Part shown: positions 40,158 to 46,882 of the stretch, piece after piece
Layout of the letters: each line of letters begins with the position of its first letter
Numbering within the stretch: the first letter of the stretch is position 1
From: CAYQTL01 sp964420405
Lineage (GTDB): Bacteria; Acidobacteriota; Thermoanaerobaculia; Thermoanaerobaculales; Sulfomarinibacteraceae
Assembly (NCBI GenBank): GCA_964420405.1
Contig: CAYQTL010000008.1
Location: forward strand, 62,001 to 126,000
Direction: 5' to 3'
DNA length: 64,000 nt
The notes under the pieces: generated by a model
Seen by the model: only the letters and a program-made list of their open reading frames with translations
Databases searched by the model: none
Told to the model about the DNA's origin: nothing
Program-made: the position numbers and the translations under genes

Positions 40158-41399
40158 ATGACCGACGCCGCGCGCCAGCATGCTCTCGAGCTCGACGCCG
40201 CCGACCCGCTCGCATGGATGCGCGACGAGTTCCTGCTCCCGGAGGGCGTCGTCTACCTGGACGGCAACTCGCTCGGCCCCGTGCCGCGGGCGACCGAGGA
40301 GGAGCTGCTCGACGTGGTCCGCCGCCAGTGGGGACGGGACCTCATCCGGAGCTGGAACGCCCATGGCTGGTTCGAGCTGCCGCAGACCGTCGGTGACGAG
40401 ATCGCACCCCTCGTCGGCGCCGGGCCCGGCGAGGTGGTGGTCTCCGACAGCACGTCGGTGGTGCTGTTCCAACTGCTCGCCGCCGCCGTCCGGTTGCGCC
40501 CGGAGCGGCCGGTGATCCTGTCCGAGGACGGCAACTTCCCCACCGACCTGTATGTCGCCCAGGGCCTCACGGCGCTTCTCGGCGGCTCGGTCGAGCTGCG
40601 TACCGTCACCGGAGACCGCGTGGCCGACGCGGTCGACGACCGCACCGCGGTGGTCATGCTGACCCACGTCGACTTCCGGACGGGACGGATGCACGACCTC
40701 GCGGCCGTCACCGCCGCAGCCCACCGCCACGGGGCTCTGACGCTGTGGGATCTCGCCCACAGCGCCGGCGCGGTGCCGGTGGACCTGTCCGGCAGCGGCG
40801 CGGACATGGCCGTGGGGTGCGGCTACAAGTACCTCAACGGCGGCCCGGGGGCGCCCGCGTTCGCCTACGTCGCCCGGCGGCACCACGACGCCCTGTCGCC
40901 GCCCCTGTGGGGATGGATGGGCCACGCCGAGCCGTTCGCCTTCGAGCCCGTCTGGCGGCCAGCGCCGGGGATCGCGCGACTGCGGTGCGGAACCCCGCCG
41001 ATCCTGGCCATGGTCGCCCTGGCCGGCGGCGTGCGGTTGCTCGCCCGGGCGGGCATCGGTGCGCTACGCCGCAAGTCGGTCGCTCTCGGCGAGCTGTTCC
41101 TGGGCTGCGTCCGCGCCCGCTGCGACGGGCTCGGGCTCGAGATCGCGTGTCCCTCCGACGCCGCGCGACGGGGCAGCCAGGTCTCGCTGCGGCACCCCCA
41201 CGGGCTCGCCGTCGTGCAGGCACTGATCGCGCGCGGCGTCATCGGCGACTTCCGCGAGCCCGACCTGATACGGTTCGGCCTGGCGCCGGCGTTCTTGCGC
41301 CACGTCGACGTCGTGGACGCGGTCGAGGCGCTCCGGGACGTCCTGACCCACGACGAGTGGAACCGTCCGGAGCACCTCCGACGCCCGAAGGTGACCTGA
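40158..41399 (+). CDS. kynU: Kynureninase
   Basis: A PLP enzyme that splits kynurenine into anthranilate and alanine in tryptophan breakdown. 413 residues, standard. Seen: VVYLDGNSLGPVPR at the start, the phosphate-binding region around VVVSDSTSVVLFQLL, the Asp/His segment LWDLAHSAGAVPVDL, and the Schiff-base lysine in GCGYKYLNGGPGAPAF. Late residues (GSQVSLRHPHG, IGDFREPDLIRFGLAP) are typical. ATG 40158 has GGGGA 7 bases upstream. The next gene could encode the preceding pathway enzyme; no tryptophan dioxygenase is in view. Confidence 0.95.
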   Translation: MTDAARQHALELDAADPLAWMRDEFLLPEGVVYLDGNSLGPVPRATEEELLDVVRRQWGRDLIRSWNAHGWFELPQTVGDEIAPLVGAGPGEVVVSDSTSVVLFQLLAAAVRLRPERPVILSEDGNFPTDLYVAQGLTALLGGSVELRTVTGDRVADAVDDRTAVVMLTHVDFRTGRMHDLAAVTAAAHRHGALTLWDLAHSAGAVPVDLSGSGADMAVGCGYKYLNGGPGAPAFAYVARRHHDALSPPLWGWMGHAEPFAFEPVWRPAPGIARLRCGTPPILAMVALAGGVRLLARAGIGALRRKSVALGELFLGCVRARCDGLGLEIACPSDAARRGSQVSLRHPHGLAVVQALIARGVIGDFREPDLIRFGLAPAFLRHVDVVDAVEALRDVLTHDEWNRPEHLRRPKVT

Positions 41400-41445
41400 T
41401 GCCGACGACGGGAAGCCGTCCGCCGCCGGGACGGTTGCAACGGCG

Positions 41446-42387
41446 ATGCTGGCGCGTCTGCTGCTCATGCTCGGAGTGTCCGTCCTACCCGCCGCCACCG
41501 CGGCCGACACGGGCGTCGGAGGGTGCGGAAACGTGATGCCCTTCCGGGTGCTGACGGAGCTCGACGCCTCCGAGCCCGACGTCGTCGCGGGGTACGCCTC
41601 GGGCGACCTCCAGCGCGGCGAGCTGCGGCTTCCCCCGGGCCCGGGTCCCCATCCGGTGGCGATCGTCGTCCACGGCGGCTGCTGGCTGTCCGACTACGGC
41701 CTCGACCACGTCCGCCCGCTGGCCACCGCGCTGGCGGACGCCGGCATCGCGACCTGGACGCCCGAGTACCGGCGCCTCGGCGACGACGGCGGCGGCTGGC
41801 CGGGCACGTTCCTCGATGTCGCCCGCGCCGCCGACCACCTGCGGACCCTGGCCGGCGGCCACCCCCTCGACCTCGACCGGGTGGTCGCCGTCGGACACTC
41901 GGCCGGTGGGCACCTGGCCCTGTGGCTCGCGTCCCGCCCGACCCTGGCGCCGGACAGCGAGGTCGCCACAGAGGATCCGCTGCCGCTGCTGGCGGTGGTC
42001 TCCCTGGCGGGGATCCCGGACCTGGCAGAGGCCGTCACCGAGAGGATCTGCGGCGACGCTGCGGCGCGCCTCCTCGGTGGCGACGACCCCGACGTCCTGC
42101 GGGCCGCTTCACCGGCCGAGCGCGTGCCGATCGGCGTACCCCAGACGCTGATAGCCGGGTCGTGCGACCCGATCGTCCCGCCGGCGGTGGCCATCCGCCA
42201 CGCCAACCTCGCCGCGGCCGCCGGCGACGAAATCGTCCTCCGGATGGTCGACGATGTCGGCCACTTCGAGCTGGTGGCGCCCGGCTCGGCGGCGTGGCCG
42301 GCCGTGCTCGACGCGGTCATGACGGCGCTCGGCGCCCGCTTGCCCGCCACGGTCCGGGTTGTCCCGCCGGCGTCCGCTCCCCTATAG
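41446..42387 (+). CDS. Exported alpha/beta hydrolase, possible kynurenine formamidase-like
   Basis: A 313-residue alpha/beta hydrolase. The oxyanion motif VVHGGCW, nucleophile in GHSAGGHLALWL, acid in AGSCDPIVPP and histidine in DDVGHFELV form the triad of the BD-FAE/arylformamidase branch. Its place right after kynU suggests N-formylkynurenine hydrolysis. Against that, the first ~20 residues look like a signal peptide (LPAATAAD), which would put the enzyme outside the cytoplasm, away from KynU. Start ATG 41446 has no clear ribosome site; a start in the mature region cannot be excluded but none is better. A promoter for the next gene overlaps its 3' end. Confidence 0.75.
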   Translation: MLARLLLMLGVSVLPAATAADTGVGGCGNVMPFRVLTELDASEPDVVAGYASGDLQRGELRLPPGPGPHPVAIVVHGGCWLSDYGLDHVRPLATALADAGIATWTPEYRRLGDDGGGWPGTFLDVARAADHLRTLAGGHPLDLDRVVAVGHSAGGHLALWLASRPTLAPDSEVATEDPLPLLAVVSLAGIPDLAEAVTERICGDAAARLLGGDDPDVLRAASPAERVPIGVPQTLIAGSCDPIVPPAVAIRHANLAAAAGDEIVLRMVDDVGHFELVAPGSAAWPAVLDAVMTALGARLPATVRVVPPASAPL

Positions 42388-42388
42388 T
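42359..42388 (+). promoter_or_regulatory. Promoter of the 114-residue orphan
   Basis: TTGTCC (42359-42364), 18-bp spacer and TATAGT (42383-42388), overlapping the stop codon of the hydrolase gene. Confidence 0.5.
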
Positions 42389-42406
42389 GCCCGACCTGGA
42401 GGCGAT

Positions 42407-42751
42407 ATGGCACAGCTGTGGCTTCTCAAGGGGGACCTGGACGCGCCGGGATGGCAGGCGCTGCGAGCGGACTACGACGCGGAGAAGGTGGAGATCGTCC
42501 ACCTCGACCCACGGGTGTGGGCGCTCGTCGAGGCGGACGCACCGCCCGAAGGCTACGAGGGCCTGCACGCCGTCGAGCCGCCCGACGGGGTCTACGTGGA
42601 CCCCAACGGCAACCCCCTGTACCTCGTGGACGGCGTGACCGTGGCCGACGGCAGGGCGGTGGTCGCGGCCCTCGGCGAGGAGGCGTCCCGGCTGCTCGAG
42701 ACGCTCGCCGACGCCGACCGCGTGCTCGAGCGTCTCGGACGGGCGTACTGA
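42407..42751 (+). CDS. Small soluble protein of unknown family
   Basis: A 114-residue acidic protein with no signal peptide. It starts MAQLWLLKGDLDAPGW, has a charged middle and a segment VDPNGNPLYLVDGV that looks like a beta hairpin, and ends in a helix (ASRLLETLADADRVLERLG). I do not recognise it. GGAG 6 bases before the ATG and a promoter of its own make it a real gene. It is followed after 2 bases by the outer-membrane protein gene, so the two are cotranscribed. Confidence 0.7.
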   Translation: MAQLWLLKGDLDAPGWQALRADYDAEKVEIVHLDPRVWALVEADAPPEGYEGLHAVEPPDGVYVDPNGNPLYLVDGVTVADGRAVVAALGEEASRLLETLADADRVLERLGRAY

Positions 42752-42753
42752 CC

Positions 42754-43419
42754 GTGACGCACGAGCGCACGCCCGGGATCGTCGCCGCGGCGGCACTCGC
42801 GCTGGTGCTGCTGGCCGCTCCGGCGGCCTCCGCACAGAGCGGCCGCTGGTACCTGCGGATCGCCGGCTCGTACTCGAACGCCGGCGGCACGACCGAGGTC
42901 GCGTCCGGCATCGACGCCCCCCTCGCGATTGACGACGCACCGGCGGCGCGACTCGACCTCGGCTACATGCTCACTCTCGACCTCGGCGTCGAGGCCTCTC
43001 TCGCCGTCACGGGGCACGACATGGCCCTGGTCCCCGCCGGAGGAGCCGAGATCGACGCCGGCCGGCTGTGGATCACTCCTGCGACGGTGCTCGTCACCTA
43101 CCGCTGGCCGACCTTCGGCGACGTCCGACCGTACGTCGGGGCCGGCCTCGCGGTCACCGCCGCGCCCTACTGGCACGAGCCGTCGGACCTCGCGGGCGTC
43201 GGCTTCGGCGACCTGTCGTCGGACGTCGGCATGGGCCCGGCGGTCGCCCTCGGCCTCGACTGGTCGGAGAACGACCGCTGGTTCCTGACCCTCGATCTGC
43301 GCTGGCACGACGCGCCGTTCGACCTCGACCTGGACGCCCTCGACGGCGCCGAGCTCGGCGCCGTCGAGCTCGAGCACGACCCGTGGTCGGTCGGTCTTGC
43401 CGTCGGGTGGTGGTTCTGA
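42754..43419 (+). CDS. OmpW-like outer-membrane beta-barrel
   Basis: A 221-residue exported protein: signal peptide with cleavage near ASAQSG, then about eight amphipathic strands of alternating polarity, for example RLDLGYMLTLDLGVEASLAV and VRPYVGAGLAVTAAPYW, and a terminal GLAVGWWF whose final Phe is the BamA recognition signal. The PYVGAGL segment is typical of OmpW, a small barrel that passes hydrophobic molecules. GTG 42754 lies 2 bases after the orphan gene stop, so translation is likely coupled. Confidence 0.82.
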   Translation: MTHERTPGIVAAAALALVLLAAPAASAQSGRWYLRIAGSYSNAGGTTEVASGIDAPLAIDDAPAARLDLGYMLTLDLGVEASLAVTGHDMALVPAGGAEIDAGRLWITPATVLVTYRWPTFGDVRPYVGAGLAVTAAPYWHEPSDLAGVGFGDLSSDVGMGPAVALGLDWSENDRWFLTLDLRWHDAPFDLDLDALDGAELGAVELEHDPWSVGLAVGWWF

Positions 43420-43473
43420 CGGGTCGGCAGGGCATCGGGTCATCGACGGCAGCCGTCCCGGTATTCTCCCTCT

Positions 43474-43514
43474 CCGATCCCGACCCCGATCCCGATCCCG
43501 TTCCCGATCCCGAC
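43474..43514. repeat. CGATCC hexamer array, longest copy, G-quadruplex pattern on minus strand
   Basis: Six C-runs at 6-base spacing with CGATCC, CGACCC and CGTTCC units. Lies between the convergent barrel and yggU genes; a short G-rich partner (GCGGGATCCGGATCGG) is at ~43596-43612. Confidence 0.7.
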
Positions 43515-43667
43515 TGGACCAGTCACGGCGCCGCACGTTCCCTCCCACCGGGCATCGTCCCGGTCGACCCGCTGCCACCTCCCGGAGCGGATGCGCGGGA
43601 TCCGGATCGGCATCGAAGTGGCCGCTGCAAGCAGCACCCACTCAGGACCGATGGTGCCGGCAGCCCC

Positions 43668-43988
43668 TCACTCGACGCGGGCCTCGACGCCGGCGTCGCG
43701 CAACGCACCCGCCACGGCATCCGCCGGCGCGGCGATCTCGACCGCCTTGTCGCGACAGGTCGCGCCCGCCGCGATCCGCACCGCCGCCGCGTCGAGACCG
43801 AGCACCTCAGCGAGCAGCACCTCGACCGCGAGGTTGGCACGACCCTTCTCGGGCGCTGCCGCCACCTCGAGCTTGAGCGCCCCGCCGTGGGGTCCGACCA
43901 GTCTCGCTCGGCGGGCGCCCGGCCGGACCCGCAGCCGGAGCCAGCAGCCGGACTCCGCCCGGCGCACGGCGACCTCGTCGCCGCTCAC
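43668..43988 (-). CDS. yggU: DUF167 / YggU family protein
   Basis: A 106-residue member of UPF0235. Seen: LRLRVRPGARRARLVGPHGG, then LKLEVAAAPEKGRANLAVEVLLAEVLG, the family core, and a closing GATCRDKAVEI that corresponds to the GxxSRxK strand. Small alpha/beta fold of unknown role, often next to envelope or YggT genes. GTG 43988 overlaps the lpxA stop (GTGA), making it the last gene of the envelope cluster. Confidence 0.88.
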   Translation of the reverse strand: MSGDEVAVRRAESGCWLRLRVRPGARRARLVGPHGGALKLEVAAAPEKGRANLAVEVLLAEVLGLDAAAVRIAAGATCRDKAVEIAAPADAVAGALRDAGVEARVE

Positions 43989-44782
43989 CCTCGGGCCAGG
44001 ATCACGCCGCGCTTCGAGCTCGCCATGAAGTCGAGCACGAGATCCACGTCCGGCTGCCCCCCCAGCTCGGCCCGGATCCGCTCGACCGCCTGGCTGGTGT
44101 TCAGCTTCGGGTTGTGGAGGTGGCGCCAGAGCTGCTTGAGCGCGGCCCGGCGGTCTTCTGAGAAGCCCTTGCGCTCGAGACCGATGGTGTTCGGCCCGTA
44201 ACACCGCGCCGGCCGGCCGCCGACGGTCTTCATGAACGGCAGCACGTCCTTGGTGCAGACGCTGAAGCCGCCGATGAAGGCGTGCTCGCCGACCCGGCAG
44301 AACTGGTGCACCGCCGAGAACGCGCCGACCGTGACGTGGTCCGCCACCTCGACGTGGCCGGCCAGCGTCGCCGCGTTGTCGAATATCGTGTGGGAGCCGA
44401 CGTGGCAGTCGTGGGCGACATGGGTGTAGGCCATGAACAGGCTGCCGTCGCCGATGGTCGTGACGCCGCCGCCGCCGGGTGTGCCCCGGTGCAGCGTGAC
44501 GAACTCGCGGAACGTGTTGCCGGCGCCGATCTCGATCCGGGTCGGCTCGTCGCGGTACTTGAGGTCCTGGGGGGGGGCGCCGACCGAGGCGTGGCTCTCG
44601 AAGGAGTTGTCGGGACCGACGGTCGCGCCACCCGTGAACCGGCAGAAGGGCCCGATCCGGCAGCGGTCGCCGATGCCGACGCCCGCCTCGATCACCACAT
44701 AGGGGCCGACCGTCACGCCCTCGCCCAGCTCGGCGGAGGGGTCGAGCATCGCGGTGGGGTGGATCGTGGTGGTCATGGTCAT
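43985..44782 (-). CDS. lpxA: UDP-N-acetylglucosamine O-acyltransferase
   Basis: First committed step of lipid A: transfer of a 3-hydroxyacyl chain from ACP to UDP-GlcNAc. The 265-residue protein has the left-handed parallel beta-helix of imperfect hexapeptides from residue ~5 to ~190 (IHPTAMLDPSAELGEGVTVG onward), the catalytic His in THVAHDCHVG, and the LpxA-specific helical tail (NTIGLERKGFSEDRRAAL). ATG 44782 overlaps the fabZ stop (ATGA). Downstream product of fabZ shares the 3-hydroxyacyl-ACP pool. Confidence 0.96.
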   Translation of the reverse strand: MTMTTTIHPTAMLDPSAELGEGVTVGPYVVIEAGVGIGDRCRIGPFCRFTGGATVGPDNSFESHASVGAPPQDLKYRDEPTRIEIGAGNTFREFVTLHRGTPGGGGVTTIGDGSLFMAYTHVAHDCHVGSHTIFDNAATLAGHVEVADHVTVGAFSAVHQFCRVGEHAFIGGFSVCTKDVLPFMKTVGGRPARCYGPNTIGLERKGFSEDRRAALKQLWRHLHNPKLNTSQAVERIRAELGGQPDVDLVLDFMASSKRGVILARG

Positions 44783-45207
44783 CGATCCATCATGGCGGAC
44801 AGCAGGTCCGCCTCGCACGCCACGTCGTCACCGACCAGCGCCCGGCCGTGCAGCTTGGCGAAGTTGCGCCGGTGTGACAGCACGTCGACCTCGAACACCA
44901 CCTGGTCGCCGGGCACCACCGGCCGGCGGAAGCGGCAGTTGTCGATGCCCGTGAAGTAGATCAGCTTGGAGCGACGGTCCTCGACCTGCCGCAGCAGCAG
45001 GAAACCGCCGGCCTGCGCCATCGCCTCCACGAGCAGCACGCCCGGCATCACCGGGTGGCCCGGAAAGTGGCCCATGAAGCAGGGCTCGTTGATGGTCACG
45101 TTCTTGATCGCGCGGATCCTCGCCGCCCCGGTCTCGAGAACGCGGTCGATCAGCAGGAACGGATACCGGTGCGGCATCACGTCCAGGATCTCGGTGATGT
45201 CGATCAT
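44779..45207 (-). CDS. fabZ: 3-hydroxyacyl-ACP dehydratase
   Basis: Hot-dog fold enzyme that dehydrates 3-hydroxyacyl-ACP in fatty acid elongation and so competes with LpxA/LpxD for the same substrate. 142 residues. Active-site His is in MGHFPGHPVMPG and the Glu in LLVEAMAQAGG; MPHRYPFLLIDRV is the typical opening. ATG 45207 follows GGAGGGGGAG closely, which fixes the start. Lies between lpxD and lpxA as in many diderms. Confidence 0.96.
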   Translation of the reverse strand: MIDITEILDVMPHRYPFLLIDRVLETGAARIRAIKNVTINEPCFMGHFPGHPVMPGVLLVEAMAQAGGFLLLRQVEDRRSKLIYFTGIDNCRFRRPVVPGDQVVFEVDVLSHRRNFAKLHGRALVGDDVACEADLLSAMMDR

Positions 45208-45283
45208 GCTCCCCCTCCGGCCTGCGGGCCGTCCGGCAGCGGCGTCCGGCGGGCACCATACCACCGCCCCGTCGGCGCCGCGA

Positions 45284-46318
45284 TCAGCCGCCGGTGTCCT
45301 CGAGCGCGGCGATCCGCTCCTCGAGCATCCGGATCCGCTCCTTCAGCCGGTCGAGCCGCGCCAGGTTGGCGTGGGACCGCATCCACTCGCCGTGGGGCCT
45401 CGCCGGGATCCCCGAGTACATCCTCGCTTCGGGCAGGCTTTTGTAGACGGCGGCCTTGGCGGCCACCAGGGCGCCGCTGGCGATCTCCAGGTGTCCGACC
45501 ACTCCGGACTGCCCGCCGAACATGACGTGGTCGCCGACGGTGGCCGAGCCCGCGATGCCGGTCTGCGCGGCGAGCAGGCAGCCCTCGCCGAGCCGCACGT
45601 TGTGGGCGATCTGGATCAGGTTGTCGAGCTTGCTGCCGCGGCCGATCCGGGTCTCCTCCAGGGCCGCCCGGTCGACCGTCACGTTGGCGCCGATCTCCAC
45701 GTCGTCCTCGAGCACCACGATGCCGACCTGCGGCACCTTGTGGTGGACGCCGCCGACGGTGGCGAAGCCGAAGCCGTCCGAGCCGATCACCGCACCGGCC
45801 TGCAGGATGCAGCGGTCACCGATCCGGCACCCCGTCTCGACCACCACCCGCGGGTGCAGAAGGCAGTCGGCGCCGACCGTCGCCCCTCGGGCGACCACGC
45901 AGCCGGCACCGACGACCGTCCGGTCTCCGATCGCGACGTCGTCCTCCACCACCGCGTGGGGCCCGACGCTGACGCCGGCTCCGAGCGCCGCCGCCGGCGA
46001 GACCACCGCCGCCGGGTGGACTCCGGCCGGCGGCCTCACGGGCGGATAGAACAGATCCAGTACCCGCGCCAGCGCGAGGTACGGCTCGGGCGTGACGAGC
46101 AGCGCCCGCCCGGGCAGCTCCGACGTCGGGGCGACCAGGATCGCGCCGGCGCGGGACGCGCGGGCCTGCTCGACGTACCTGGCGCTGTGGAGGAAGGACA
46201 GCTCCCGCGGTCCGGCGTCCGCGAGCGCACGGACCCCGGACAGCCGGATCGAGCCGTCGCCGACCACATCGGCGCCGAGGTGCCGGCCGAGCTCCTCGAG
46301 CGCGTACGCGGGGCTCAC
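45284..46318 (-). CDS. lpxD: UDP-3-O-acylglucosamine N-acyltransferase
   Basis: Third step of lipid A: second 3-hydroxyacyl chain added to the glucosamine nitrogen. 344 residues: an N-terminal uridine-binding domain (ADAGPRELSFLHSARYV), a long hexapeptide beta-helix, the catalytic His in NLIQIAHNVRLG, the GSDGFGFA motif, and a C-terminal helical segment (RLDRLKERIRMLEERIAAL) with coiled-coil character. GTG 46318 overlaps the ompH stop (GTGA). Confidence 0.96.
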   Translation of the reverse strand: MSPAYALEELGRHLGADVVGDGSIRLSGVRALADAGPRELSFLHSARYVEQARASRAGAILVAPTSELPGRALLVTPEPYLALARVLDLFYPPVRPPAGVHPAAVVSPAAALGAGVSVGPHAVVEDDVAIGDRTVVGAGCVVARGATVGADCLLHPRVVVETGCRIGDRCILQAGAVIGSDGFGFATVGGVHHKVPQVGIVVLEDDVEIGANVTVDRAALEETRIGRGSKLDNLIQIAHNVRLGEGCLLAAQTGIAGSATVGDHVMFGGQSGVVGHLEIASGALVAAKAAVYKSLPEARMYSGIPARPHGEWMRSHANLARLDRLKERIRMLEERIAALEDTGG

Positions 46319-46830
46319 TGCGAGGTGTTGAACCGACGGATCACCTCGTCGGTGATGTCGACCTGGTCGGCGGCGTACACGAGACCCGACTGGAACTTGT
46401 TGAAGATCAGCGTCAGGCCCTGCTCGCGGCCGATCGCGTCGATCACCGGCATGATCCGCTCCTCCAGACCACCCAGCTCCTTGCGGCGGGCGTCGGAGAT
46501 CTCCCGCTGGGCGTCGTCCTCGAAGCGCTGGAGCGCGATCTGCGCGTCCTCGATCTGCTTGGACATCTGCTCGAGCTTCTCGTCCGTCAGCGTGAAGCGC
46601 TGCTTGTTGAACTGCTCGCGCAGGGCGTCGAGCTCCTGCTGGATCCCGCGGCCCTCCTCGATCTTCTGATCCTGCAGCTCCTTCAGCTTCTGCAGCGCCT
46701 GCTTGCCCGGGTCGGACTCGGTCACGACCCGCTGCACGTCGATGACGGCGACCTTCAACTCGGCGGCCGCCGGCAGCGCCGCCGCCACCACCACCATCGC
46801 CAGCACGATACGAGTGATCACACGGAGCAT
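46315..46830 (-). CDS. OmpH/Skp-like periplasmic chaperone
   Basis: A 171-residue exported chaperone for unfolded outer-membrane proteins. Signal peptide ending ALPAAAE, opening strand LKVAVIDVQRVVTES, then a long helical hairpin rich in Gln, Lys and Glu (QKLKELQDQKIEEGRGIQQE), and the closing strand LTLIFNKFQSGLVYA. GGGAGGG lies 7 bases before ATG 46830. Placed between bamA and lpxD, the usual order. Confidence 0.93.
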   Translation of the reverse strand: MLRVITRIVLAMVVVAAALPAAAELKVAVIDVQRVVTESDPGKQALQKLKELQDQKIEEGRGIQQELDALREQFNKQRFTLTDEKLEQMSKQIEDAQIALQRFEDDAQREISDARRKELGGLEERIMPVIDAIGREQGLTLIFNKFQSGLVYAADQVDITDEVIRRFNTSQ

Positions 46831-46882
46831 GCTCTTTCCCTCCCAAGTGCCCGGCCGCCTGGCGCGGCGGGCGGTTGTCGCG

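Noticed and set aside
43474..43514. CRISPR array
   Set aside because: Units are six bases with no spacers; no cas genes nearby.
43440..43640. Coding frames giving Asp-Pro or Ile-Gly dipeptide runs in spacers
   Set aside because: They are translations of the hexamer repeat; no ribosome site or domain.
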